Assembly (NCBI RefSeq): GCF_902859695.1
Contig: NZ_CADIJL010000009.1
Coordinates: 62,001-126,000, forward strand
From: Achromobacter ruhlandii
GTDB taxonomy: Bacteria > Pseudomonadota > Gammaproteobacteria > Burkholderiales > Burkholderiaceae_B
Length of the DNA: 64,000 nucleotides
Direction of reading: 5' to 3'
A model generated the notes under the pieces. It made no database searches and was not told the origin of the DNA. It saw only the letters and a list, made by a program, of their open reading frames with translations. Position numbers and translations under genes: made by a program. Of this stretch, positions 1-8,175 are shown in pieces (position 1 is the stretch's first letter; each line of letters begins with the position of its first letter).

Positions 1-30
1 CAACATTGCAAACTGGATCGACGGTCTCTA

Positions 31-1017
31 ATGCGCAAAGCACTGGTTATTGGTATCGATTCCTACGACAATGTGTCGCCGCTCTACGGATGCGTCAATG
101 ACTCGTTCGCCGTGAAATCCATGCTGGACCGTCACGCGGATGGTTCAGTTAATTTTGGTGTTCGCCACATCACAGGAACGGGCCACAAAGACACTGCCTC
201 GCGCGACGAATTGAGAGGGGCGATACAGGAACTTTTCGCGGGAGATGGCGAGATTTCGCTCCTCTACTTTGCCGGCCACGGTCATATCGAAGCGACCGGA
301 GGCTACCTATGTTCTTCTGACGTAAAAAGCGGCAACGACGGATTGGCTCTGGCAGAGATCATGGCCATGGCGAATCAATCGAGGATTGCCAACCGCGTCA
401 TCATTCTCGATAGCTGCCACAGCGGCGTGGCGGGGGGCAGCGCTCTTCAACAGAACGTAGCAGAGATTAGCGATGGTGTAACTATTCTCACGGCATCAAC
501 CGACGAGCAATACGCTTCTGAGGAGAACGGGGCGGGAGTATTTACGTCTTTACTCGTCGATGCACTTGGAGGGGCGGCCGCCAATCTCGTCGGCGAAGTT
601 ACACCAGGTGGAGTCTATGCTCACGTAGACCAATCGCTCGGCCCGTGGGCGCAGAGACCCGTTTTCAAAACCAATGTGAAGCGGTTTGTCTCGCTACGAA
701 AAGTTCAGCCGCCGCTAGAACTAGCAGAGCTTAGGAGGATCTCGGAGTTTTTCCCAGAGGCCGGCTATCAACTGCAGTTGGATCCGACCTATGAGCCCGA
801 ACGCCATGATTCATGGGCAACGGACCCGAAGGGTATGCCAGGTCCCGATCCCGATCACACAGCGATATTTTCGGTCCTGCAAAAGTACAATCGCGTTGGA
901 CTCTTGGTACCAGAGGGAGCGCCGCACATGTGGCACGCTGCTATGGAGTCCAAGACGGTACGCTTAACCGCTCTGGGAGAGCATTACCGGCGTTTGGCGG
1001 CCAAGGGGCTGATATGA
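31..1017 (+). CDS. Caspase-fold (peptidase C14) protein, island arm 1
   Basis: Predicted cysteine peptidase of the caspase/metacaspase clan, 328 residues. The N-terminal 200 or so residues carry the fold's signature: an opening beta strand ([11 protein letters not shown]), the catalytic His83 in FAGHGH and the catalytic Cys129 in LDSCHSG. After a linker, residues 240-328 form a second domain ending in a conserved-looking [20 protein letters not shown] segment; I know similar tails from other bacterial caspase-like proteins but cannot name a function. Its stop overlaps the start of a RyR-domain gene (ATGA), so the two are probably co-translated. The DNA is less GC-rich than the rest of the window, which suggests horizontal transfer. 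Bacterial caspase-like proteases often act in defence or programmed death; that role is inferred here. The catalytic dyad makes the family call strong. Confidence 0.85.
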   Translation: MRKALVIGIDSYDNVSPLYGCVNDSFAVKSMLDRHADGSVNFGVRHITGTGHKDTASRDELRGAIQELFAGDGEISLLYFAGHGHIEATGGYLCSSDVKSGNDGLALAEIMAMANQSRIANRVIILDSCHSGVAGGSALQQNVAEISDGVTILTASTDEQYASEENGAGVFTSLLVDALGGAAANLVGEVTPGGVYAHVDQSLGPWAQRPVFKTNVKRFVSLRKVQPPLELAELRRISEFFPEAGYQLQLDPTYEPERHDSWATDPKGMPGPDPDHTAIFSVLQKYNRVGLLVPEGAPHMWHAAMESKTVRLTALGEHYRRLAAKGLI

Positions 1018-1298
1018 ATCATGAGGAACGCCAACGCATCGAAGATGCGATGAGCGCCATCCTTGAAGACTTGGCGCATATAGAGCATGAACGTTGGTCC
1101 CATTGGCAAGCGTATATGCATAGCAAGGGAGTCCGTCAAGCTGACGGCAGCTTGCTAATCCCACGTGACCTCATTGAGCGCTGGGACCGCCAAATCGAAA
1201 CAACTTACTCGAACCTAACTGAAAAGGAAAAAGAAGGGGATCGCGAGCAGGTAAGAAAGTATCTGCCTCTTATCGTGGATACGCTTGCAAAGCGTTAG
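1014..1298 (+). CDS. Small RyR-domain protein
   Basis: Protein of 94 residues that is almost entirely one RyR (ryanodine-receptor repeat)-like domain. The diagnostic pattern is [15 protein letters not shown] near residues 22-36, then DGSLLIP, and the closing [21 protein letters not shown], matching the family's HxxW and Y-x-x-L-x-x-x-E-K-x-x-D-R-x-x-V spacing. The open frame extends upstream to 813 inside the caspase gene, but the start at 1014 overlaps that gene's stop as ATGA, the usual arrangement for translational coupling, and gives a domain-sized product. RyR domains recur in bacterial nucleotide-signalling and conflict systems, where ligand binding has been proposed. A sensor or adaptor for the neighbouring caspase is an inference. 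Confidence 0.75.
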   Translation: MNHEERQRIEDAMSAILEDLAHIEHERWSHWQAYMHSKGVRQADGSLLIPRDLIERWDRQIETTYSNLTEKEKEGDREQVRKYLPLIVDTLAKR

Positions 1299-1302
1299 AG
1301 TA

Positions 1303-1345
1303 CATAAGCAAATGAGCCAGTCTCCCAACTGGCTCTCCGCTTATG
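1303..1345. terminator. Hairpin shared by the two convergent caspase genes
   Basis: An imperfect inverted repeat lies between the convergent genes: outer arms CATAAGC (1303-1309) and GCTTATG (1339-1345), inner arms GAGCCAG (1314-1320) and CTGGCTC (1329-1335), with an 8-base loop. It reads the same from both sides and overlaps the stop codon of the minus-strand caspase. No T-tract follows on either strand, so intrinsic termination is only a possibility; transcript-end protection is the alternative. Confidence 0.45.
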
Positions 1346-2093
1346 CAACGACAGCAAACGGGAATTTTCTCTCGGTACGCGGCGACTCGAATGTCGGGTT
1401 CTGCCGACCACCACTTAGCAGCTTCACTCGTCCCGCCGCTGTTTCGTGGCAGGCCTGCGTGGAGTACTTTGAATATGACCTACTCAGATCAATGTTGAGC
1501 AACGTTTTTTTTGCCCACTCATTGGCGGAATCCAATAGGGATGACGTGTAGTATCCCCCGGAGGACTCGTCCTCCCCTGCCGTTTCATCGACGGCACACG
1601 AATTCATGACAACAATTCCGTTATCGCAAAGCGAAATTTCCTGATCGAAATATCGTCGGCACTCGGCTGGACTCAATGTCTGCTGCCTTGCAGAATCAAA
1701 TGTCATCGATTCCATGGCGGACTTGAGCAGGCGCTTCTCATCTTCCCGCTTGCGACAGCAGTCCAAGATCAGCGAGTGCTTCTGAGCACCTATTCGCAAC
1801 TCCAGGCTATTCATGTCTTCTCGTGCATTGATATGCAGAATAGTGTTGCCGCGCTGGTTGGAGTGATATCCATGCCCAGCGAAGAAAATCATGGAATAGT
1901 CCACCCGCTTCAAGAGCTCGATCTCCGCCCGAATAGTGCTCGCCTGTGGCGTCATGAGCGTCGTGACTTCACTGTCATACCACAGCCCTCCCACCGGGGA
2001 AAGAAGGAATTGCTTCAGATTTTCAACGTCGACCTTCACACCGGGAATCTTGGCATCCGGAGAACCGATAATTAAAGCCTTACGCGACAACAC
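1341..2093 (-). CDS. Second caspase-fold (peptidase C14) protein, island arm 2
   Basis: Predicted 250-residue caspase-like cysteine peptidase, clearly different in sequence from the first one in the window. It opens with SRKALIIGSPDA, has the histidine motif FFAGHGYH (His74) and the cysteine motif SLILDCCRK (Cys113 by alignment with the usual DxCxS position; Cys112 is adjacent). The start is GTG at 2093, two bases after the stop of the upstream membrane-protein gene, with AGGAG about eight bases before it inside that gene's end, so the pair forms a tight operon. The region after about residue 200 is not recognised. I infer that the membrane protein is its substrate or partner, in the manner of protease-activated membrane effectors. 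Confidence 0.8.
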   Translation of the reverse strand: MLSRKALIIGSPDAKIPGVKVDVENLKQFLLSPVGGLWYDSEVTTLMTPQASTIRAEIELLKRVDYSMIFFAGHGYHSNQRGNTILHINAREDMNSLELRIGAQKHSLILDCCRKREDEKRLLKSAMESMTFDSARQQTLSPAECRRYFDQEISLCDNGIVVMNSCAVDETAGEDESSGGYYTSSLLDSANEWAKKTLLNIDLSRSYSKYSTQACHETAAGRVKLLSGGRQNPTFESPRTERKFPFAVVA

Positions 2094-2095
2094 CT

Positions 2096-2923
2096 TTAAC
2101 TCTCCTTTACTGGGTCAGTAATTGCAGCAGCATCCTCGACTCGGGTGATGATGGATGGCGCAAAGCGCTCGCTTGCACCAGCTAACAACGCCAGAAGAGG
2201 AATAATGTACTGGGAGTTCGCTTCCACTACCAGACTGGAAAATATAATTCCCGATTTGATGCCTAACAAGACAATCTGCCCAGTAATAAATCCACCGATG
2301 AGGCGGCATCCTGACTCGACAAAATGCAGATACTTCCCGGCATAACTGGCGTGCTGCAGGTGTCCTGATCGTAGAATTATAGAAAGACACGCTCCAGCAA
2401 TCGCCCAGGCGCCGACATTGACACTCCGCAAAATGCCTTCATAAAGTGGCATATTGCTCCGATTTGCAATTAACGCGATTGAAATCAGGATGGCCGTGAG
2501 CAGTATAGTGAAGCTCAGATACCATTCACGGGATTTTTCGACGACTCGGTCCAGGCGGAACGCTTCTGCCTGCTCCAGGATTTCGATCGCGCCTTCACAA
2601 TTACTCTCTAGGCAGTTGACAACCGCCTCCCCAACAATCGTTTTGAAGCTCAGCACGGAGGCTTCTCTCAGACCGCCTGTCGGTTTATGCTCGGCAATCA
2701 AGCATTGACTGAGCGTCTTTTCGAAATTCTTTTTATCGTTGGGCGATCGCGCCGCTTCGTAAGCATCTGTCGTTTCCCAGTCGATATTATTGTTTTTATC
2801 AACCAGAACAATATATTCTGCGGTGATCCTAATGATCCTCCTACAGTTACCACGATGGCTTCCCCAAACTTCTTCGTATTGGCCAAATTCACACTGCGGC
2901 TCTCTTTTTTTTCTCGACCACAT
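2096..2923 (-). CDS. Four-helix membrane protein paired with caspase
   Basis: Protein of 275 residues of unknown function. The first 130 residues are soluble and polar, with Asn/Asp-rich and alpha-helical stretches. Hydrophobic segments follow at about 135-153, 169-186, 208-232 and 239-254, then a 20-residue polar tail. The segment LLALLAGASERFAP after the last helix resembles a recurring G-x-SER-F/L-P motif at the end of helical bundles in other uncharacterised bacterial membrane proteins; that is recollection, not a search. It is the first gene of a two-gene minus-strand operon with the second caspase. A pore-forming or membrane-disrupting effector cleaved by that caspase is a testable idea. 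It lacks the features of a bacterial gasdermin, which has no predicted multi-pass helices. Confidence 0.6.
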   Translation of the reverse strand: MWSRKKREPQCEFGQYEEVWGSHRGNCRRIIRITAEYIVLVDKNNNIDWETTDAYEAARSPNDKKNFEKTLSQCLIAEHKPTGGLREASVLSFKTIVGEAVVNCLESNCEGAIEILEQAEAFRLDRVVEKSREWYLSFTILLTAILISIALIANRSNMPLYEGILRSVNVGAWAIAGACLSIILRSGHLQHASYAGKYLHFVESGCRLIGGFITGQIVLLGIKSGIIFSSLVVEANSQYIIPLLALLAGASERFAPSIITRVEDAAAITDPVKES

Positions 2924-3455
2924 TAACGTTCTTCTTGATAAATTTCTCTATTTGCGACTCGGTAAGGATTGTACCGCTGTCGACAGGATAAGCGAAGTTC
3001 TGGCTAGGTCATTAAACCGCGTGCGCGGCTGACCGCAGCCGCTCAGGGTCGACGCTGAGCCGGTGCTCTCGTGTGCTCGGAACGTCCCTCTGGTACCCCG
3101 AACTGTATGGGTTGAGCCGGAACGCCCAACTGCTTGGCCAAGAGTCTCTTCGCTTGCCCCGCCGCGGGCACTTCGCAGGGGGCATTTTCGTTGACCTTGC
3201 GCAGGGACCATGTCCGACCATTTCCTGCAGATCTAACTGGTCCGGTTGAAGAGCTGCTGTTGGCCGGAAGCGGTCCTTGCCAAATCACATCAGTGACCCA
3301 CATTAAGCTGACCAAGCACTTCCCCGACAGCCACGACGGTGCCCTCCCACCTCAGACAAACCCGATTTCCCCCAGCCCCCCGCCCATCCCCCTATCCCAT
3401 CGACTATAAAAACAAAACACTTCCCATTCGCACTTCATCCCCCGCCGCACCCACC
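2924..3455. other. Non-coding boundary between island and core DNA
   Basis: No convincing gene in these roughly 530 bases. Several overlapping frames are open on both strands between 3012 and 3409, but none has a recognisable domain, a good ribosome-binding site or sensible codon use. Base composition changes from the lower-GC island to the GC-rich core across this interval, and a GC-rich inverted stretch (GCGGCTGACCGCAGCCGC) begins near 3023. It may contain the promoter of the membrane-protein gene at 2923, remnants of the mobile element that delivered the island, and the promoter of the FecI gene. No tRNA or attachment-site duplication was seen. Confidence 0.4.
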
Positions 3456-3977
3456 ATGAAAAAGTGCCTCGCCCCCACCGCCCACCAGGTCGGTGGCCTA
3501 TACCGCGAGCATCACGGTTGGCTGCGCAACTGGCTTCGCACTAAAGTCCGCCGCGCCGAAGACGCCGACGATCTGACTCAGGACACCTTCGTCCGAGTGC
3601 TATGCGCCGCCACACCGCTCCACATCGACACATCGACCCTGCGCGAACCGCGCGCCTATCTGGCTACCGTGGCCGGACGGCTGGTGGCCAATTTCTACCG
3701 GCGGCAGGCGCTGGAAATCGCCTATCTCGAAGTCCTGGCCACTCTGCCGCCGCAACAAGTTCCTTCCCTCGAAACCCAGGCGCTGGTGCGCGAGGCGTTG
3801 TTCGAGTTCGATCGCATGCTCGACGGCCTCGACCCGAAGGTGCGGCAGGCCCTGGTGCTGTCGCAGTTCCAGGGGCTGCCCTACACGCAGATCGCCGTGA
3901 ATCTGAATGTCTCGCTGCGCACGGTGAAGAACTACATCGCGCGCGCCATGGCGCACTGCTGCCTGGCGGCCTTCTGA
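3456..3977 (+). CDS. FecI-type ECF RNA polymerase sigma factor
   Basis: Extracytoplasmic-function sigma-70 factor of 173 residues, the size expected for FecI-like iron-starvation factors. Region 2 includes RRAEDADDLTQDTFVRVL (about 32-49), and region 4 (about 111-168) ends in the helix-turn-helix LPYTQIAVNLNVSLRTVKNYI. An open frame begins at 3339, but the extra N-terminus is proline-rich low-complexity sequence, so I place the start at the ATG at 3456, directly before the first sigma-like residues. The gene is 16 bases ahead of a FecR-type anti-sigma gene and upstream of a TonB-dependent receptor with an STN domain. This is the standard cell-surface signalling cassette, so it should transcribe the receptor and perhaps the Slam/cargo genes behind it. 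Confidence 0.88.
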   Translation: MKKCLAPTAHQVGGLYREHHGWLRNWLRTKVRRAEDADDLTQDTFVRVLCAATPLHIDTSTLREPRAYLATVAGRLVANFYRRQALEIAYLEVLATLPPQQVPSLETQALVREALFEFDRMLDGLDPKVRQALVLSQFQGLPYTQIAVNLNVSLRTVKNYIARAMAHCCLAAF

Positions 3978-3993
3978 TCCCCCGGCAGGTTGC

Positions 3994-4989
3994 ATGGCCG
4001 AGTCCCGCCCGCCGTCGTCCGCCGAGGAATCGGCCGTATACGAAGCCGCCCGCTGGTTTGCCTGCCTCATGGCCGAAGACGCGACGCCGCGCGATCGCGT
4101 TGACTGGCAGGCCTGGCTCGACGCCAGCCCCACGCATCGCCAGGCCTGGGAACGGCTGCAGAAGATGCGGTGCGCCTTCAGCCGCGTGCCGGCCGATGTT
4201 GCCACGGCCGTGCTCACCCCGTCCGCGCGCCGGCGCGCACAGCGCCGCAGCCTGCTGTCGTTGATGGGGATGGGCCTGCTGACCACCGGCGCCTATGGCG
4301 TCATGCGGTCAGGGGAGCCGGACATCTGGCGGACCGCGACCGGCGAATTCCGCCAATTCCAACTGGACGACGGCTCGCAGCTCTATCTGAACACCGCCAC
4401 CCGCGTGACGCTGGATTTCAGCGACGCGCGGCGTCGGGTGGTGCTGCGTGCCGGCGAGATCCTGATGCAGATCCATCGGGACCAGACCTCGCGGACCATG
4501 CCGCGCCCGTTCGTCGTCAGCACGCCGCATGGCGACATCCTGCCGCAGGAGGCCCGCTTCACGGTGCGGCTGGATACCCGCGACACGCGGGTGCAGGTGT
4601 TGCAACAGTCGGCCACCATCCTGCCCGGCCAGACGCAGGATCACCCTTCGATCCGCATCCCTGCGGTGCTGCTGCGCGCCGGTCAGGCGGTGTCGTTCGA
4701 CGCCAACGGCGCGGGGCCGCTGGACGCCGCGTCCGTGGATACGCAGGCTTGGCTGCATGGCCGCCTGGTGGTGGAGGATCGGCCACTGGCCGAGGTCGTC
4801 GCCGAACTGGCGCGTTATCGGCCCGGCATCCTGCGGTGCGATCCGGCGGTGGCCGATCTGAGGGTCTCCGGGGTTTTCTCATTGCGGGACACCGACGAGG
4901 CGCTGGAAGCAATCTCGGACAGTTTCCCTGTGCAGGTGCGGCGGCATACGCGCTACTGGGTGACGGTGCTGGCGCGCCCAGGGGCGTAG
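3994..4989 (+). CDS. FecR-type anti-sigma factor / signal transducer
   Basis: Inner-membrane regulator of 331 residues that transmits a signal from an outer-membrane receptor to the FecI-type sigma factor. The N-terminal cytoplasmic DUF4880-type domain is visible at about 13-60 (AARWFACLMAED...DRVDWQAWLDASPTHRQAWERL), followed by one transmembrane segment near 87-104. The periplasmic FecR domain follows (RTATGEFRQFQLDDGSQLYLNTATRV). The C-terminal part (LVVEDRPLAEVVAELARYRPG) matches the STN-like signalling end. It starts at the ATG 16 bases after the sigma gene and is therefore co-transcribed with it. Confidence 0.9.
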   Translation: MAESRPPSSAEESAVYEAARWFACLMAEDATPRDRVDWQAWLDASPTHRQAWERLQKMRCAFSRVPADVATAVLTPSARRRAQRRSLLSLMGMGLLTTGAYGVMRSGEPDIWRTATGEFRQFQLDDGSQLYLNTATRVTLDFSDARRRVVLRAGEILMQIHRDQTSRTMPRPFVVSTPHGDILPQEARFTVRLDTRDTRVQVLQQSATILPGQTQDHPSIRIPAVLLRAGQAVSFDANGAGPLDAASVDTQAWLHGRLVVEDRPLAEVVAELARYRPGILRCDPAVADLRVSGVFSLRDTDEALEAISDSFPVQVRRHTRYWVTVLARPGA

Positions 4990-5155
4990 CCGGGGCGGTG
5001 GCGCAGGCGGCGGCCTCTTGCCTGACGCCACGGGTCAAGCGCAAAAGCGATCACATAAGTATTTTTTTTCAATGGCATTTGCACTTTCGTAGTACGTCGC
5101 GTGTCCTCAATGACGATGGCGCTCGCCATGGACGCGAACCGAACCGGTTCCGGTC

Positions 5156-7921
5156 ATGGCCTCGCTTCCCGTTCAATCACTCTGCCGCGATATGTCCATG
5201 CACGATCACCCCTCCACTTCAACGGCCTGCGCGTCTGGCCGCTCCTCGCACCATGCCGCGCCGGGCGCGCGTCAGTTCACGCTGAATCTCACGCTCATAT
5301 GCCTGTTGGCCGCCTTCACGCCGCTGCGCGCCACCCACGCGCAAACGCCCTCGGCAGCCCTCGCCGCCAGCACCTTGCAGTTGGACATCCCGGCCGGTCC
5401 GCTGACCACGGTGCTGAACCAGTACGCGCAGGCGGTCGACGTCAGCCTGTCGTTCGACGCCTCGCTGCTCGCGGGAAAGGAATCCGCCGGGTTGCGGGGA
5501 AGTTTTGAGGTGGAGGCGGGTTTCCGCCGCATCCTGCAAGGCAGCGGATTCGAAGCGGTGGCGCGTGCGCCGGGGCGCTACATGCTGCGCGGCTTGCCGA
5601 AGGCGGCAGGCGAGGACGCCACCGATGTGACCCAGCTGAACGCCGTCACCGTCAGCGGCTACCGCGAAGGCGACGCGCCCAACCGGGGCTACACCGTCAG
5701 CAGCACGTCCAGCGCCACCAAGCTCGACCTGGCGCCAAAGGAAACGCCGCAGAGCATCACCACGTTCACGGCGCAGCAGATTCAGGATCAGGGGTTGTTG
5801 ACGCTGAGCGAGGTGCTTGACCAGACTCCAGGCATCACGCTGGTGACCGCTGGCGTTGAAGGCGCTGGCAGCCAACCGGTCTACTCGCGCACCTTTCCTG
5901 TCAGGTCGGTGCAGATGGACGGAGTCATGGCCAGCAGCTATATCCTGTCCGGCTCGTCGAATGGCGACATCGGCATGCAGGATTCCTTTCTGTATGAACG
6001 TATCGACGTGATTCGTGGCTCCACCAGCCTGACCGGCGGCGAAGGCGACGCTTCGGCCAGTCTGAACTTCGTGCGCAAACATCCCTATCTGGATCGTCAC
6101 CTGTCGGCGAACCTGAAATACGGCAGCTGGAACAATCGCCGCGCCGAGCTGGACTTCTCCACGCCGGTCAATGACAGGTTGCGCGTGCGAATCGCGGCCG
6201 CCGCACAAAAAGGCAATCACTGGGTCGAACGGGTCAAGAGTGATCGAAGCGCGGTATCCCTGATCGGCCAGCTGGATGTGACCGAAAACAATCGAATCAC
6301 CGCGGGAGTAACGCAATTCGATTTCAAACTCGATGGCGCCTCGCCGCATGGCTTGGCGCGGTTTTCGGAAGTGTTTAACAGCCGGGTACCGAAAGATCTG
6401 CCGGAAGGCCTGCGCGATGTGCCAAAAGGCGTCACCGTGTTTCCCACCACGGGCATCCCACGCAGCTTCAACAACGCCACGCCTTGGTCGCATACGCATC
6501 GCAACTACACCAATCTCTTCCTGACCTGGGACCATGATTTCAACGATGACTGGTCTCTCAAGGCAAGCTACAACTATGCCAGCAACACGGACGACAAACT
6601 CTATGGGGAAATGGGCACCCGCTTCTACCTACCCCAGGCAGGAGTCGCCAGCTACGTTGCGAAACGCGACAATCAAGAGAACATCATCAATGCCATTGAC
6701 GTGCATTTGAAAGGCAGTATCGAGCTACTGGGAAGACGGCAAGAGTTTGTCTTCGGGGCCAATGCCTACAACCTGCACCACATGGTCTATGGCGGATACG
6801 CCAGCACTGGCACATCCGATTCTTCCACCCTTTCATTTGATAGGTGCAATCCCCGTCGCGGCTGTCGTGCTCTCTTTCCCACCAATGCCGCCCCTATCGC
6901 GGATTGGACCAACCGCCCTCCCGAGACCTGGGAGGATTTGGGACAGGACATGTACACCGCCCGCGAGCGCTACACGACGAAAGCACGGCAGACTGGATAT
7001 TATTTTTCCAGCCACCTGCGCCCGATTGATCGCGTGCATCTGATCATGGGTGGCCGCTGGGCCAAGGATACGGAAGCAGACCATGTCGAGACCGACTGCC
7101 TCGAAGGAAATTGCGGGCCAGGCTGGACCTTCCTGCCCAACAAAAGCAATCCCACAATGCGTCCGAAATTCCTGCCGTACGCAGGCTTGATCGTCGAGTT
7201 AACGCCTCAGATCAATGCCTATGGCAGCTATGCCACGTCCTATATCCGCTATCCGGATGAAAATGGCGGAACCAACATTATGACCGGCGATTATCTTCCC
7301 CCGGTGCGTTCGATCACCGAGGAGGGAGGCGTCAAAGGCGCGTTCTTCGACGATAGGCTCAATGTGGCTGCGTCGTACTTCAGAATGCGACAGAAGGACT
7401 TTCCTCACCAGACCAATGACCCTGCGGCTTCTGGCACCGATAACGACGGCTGGAGAGTCTATGGCTGGGAATTCAATGTTACGGGCGCCATCACGCCTAA
7501 CTGGAACGTGTCGGCGGGCTATGTAAAACAAAAGCAGATCCCGCCTCCCCTGAAGGCAGGTGAAGTGCTGCTCGCAGCCCGCGACGATTACACCAATAGT
7601 TATCGCGCACCCGAAAAATCCCTCAAGCTATTTACGACCTACCGCATCAAGCGGCTCACGGTGGGCGCGGGCGTTCGCTGGCAGAGCCGCACACAGTCCA
7701 CGTGGATTCCCGTGAACATCACTGCCCGGAACCAAGACTATCTGATGCATCAGAATCCCTACTATGTGGTCGATCTGATGGCGCGCTACCAGATTGACAA
7801 ACGCTTCAGCATGCAGTTGAACATCAATAACCTGTTCGACAAGGTCTACTACCAACACGAAAGATCCTTCATTTCGGGCGCGCCGCGCAATGCGCTTTTG
7901 ACGCTGGGTTATCGCCTGTGA
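5156..7921 (+). CDS. TonB-dependent receptor with STN signalling domain
   Basis: Outer-membrane TonB-dependent transporter of the siderophore-receptor class, 921 residues. A signal peptide core (LNLTLICLLAAF) ends near AHA-Q at about residue 62. An STN signalling domain occupies about 75-148 (LDIPAGPLTTVLNQYAQAVDVSLSFD). A plug domain follows (KETPQSITTFTAQQIQDQGLLTLSEVL...GITL), then the beta barrel ending in LTLGYRL. The STN domain fits the adjacent FecI/FecR pair. Starts at 5156, 5192 and 5198 are all possible and none has a good ribosome-binding site; the residues before about 40 are polar in each case. Unusually, it has Cys pairs in predicted outer loops (CNPRRGC, and DCLEGNC further on). 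No classical heme-receptor FRAP/NPNL signature is evident, so the ligand (siderophore, heme or protein-bound heme) is open. Confidence 0.9.
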   Translation: MASLPVQSLCRDMSMHDHPSTSTACASGRSSHHAAPGARQFTLNLTLICLLAAFTPLRATHAQTPSAALAASTLQLDIPAGPLTTVLNQYAQAVDVSLSFDASLLAGKESAGLRGSFEVEAGFRRILQGSGFEAVARAPGRYMLRGLPKAAGEDATDVTQLNAVTVSGYREGDAPNRGYTVSSTSSATKLDLAPKETPQSITTFTAQQIQDQGLLTLSEVLDQTPGITLVTAGVEGAGSQPVYSRTFPVRSVQMDGVMASSYILSGSSNGDIGMQDSFLYERIDVIRGSTSLTGGEGDASASLNFVRKHPYLDRHLSANLKYGSWNNRRAELDFSTPVNDRLRVRIAAAAQKGNHWVERVKSDRSAVSLIGQLDVTENNRITAGVTQFDFKLDGASPHGLARFSEVFNSRVPKDLPEGLRDVPKGVTVFPTTGIPRSFNNATPWSHTHRNYTNLFLTWDHDFNDDWSLKASYNYASNTDDKLYGEMGTRFYLPQAGVASYVAKRDNQENIINAIDVHLKGSIELLGRRQEFVFGANAYNLHHMVYGGYASTGTSDSSTLSFDRCNPRRGCRALFPTNAAPIADWTNRPPETWEDLGQDMYTARERYTTKARQTGYYFSSHLRPIDRVHLIMGGRWAKDTEADHVETDCLEGNCGPGWTFLPNKSNPTMRPKFLPYAGLIVELTPQINAYGSYATSYIRYPDENGGTNIMTGDYLPPVRSITEEGGVKGAFFDDRLNVAASYFRMRQKDFPHQTNDPAASGTDNDGWRVYGWEFNVTGAITPNWNVSAGYVKQKQIPPPLKAGEVLLAARDDYTNSYRAPEKSLKLFTTYRIKRLTVGAGVRWQSRTQSTWIPVNITARNQDYLMHQNPYYVVDLMARYQIDKRFSMQLNINNLFDKVYYQHERSFISGAPRNALLTLGYRL

Positions 7922-8175
7922 CGGTTCAACGGGCAAACCCCGCAGGGAGCCACTCTCGGCCAGGAGTTCGTCCGATCTTCGGCGATACCGGTGCGGCTAT
8001 GTCGTTTCGCTTTGCCCTTTAGGGGTGGGCAGCGTGTCCTCTTCATTGCCACCGTCCGAAACCCATCGCACACGGACATCCGGCGGGTCAATCTCGCCGG
8101 ACTTGGCATCAAGCCTCTGAACCGATCAATTTTTCCCGCGAGGCTTGTTCACCCTTTCTATCAAGGAACGTCATC

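Noticed and set aside
2096-2923. Membrane protein as a bacterial gasdermin
   Set aside because: It sits beside a caspase as gasdermins do, but has four strongly hydrophobic helices and a soluble N-domain, unlike the mostly beta gasdermin pore domain.
3012-3409. Overlapping open frames in the island boundary
   Set aside because: None has a recognisable domain, good start signals or consistent codon use.
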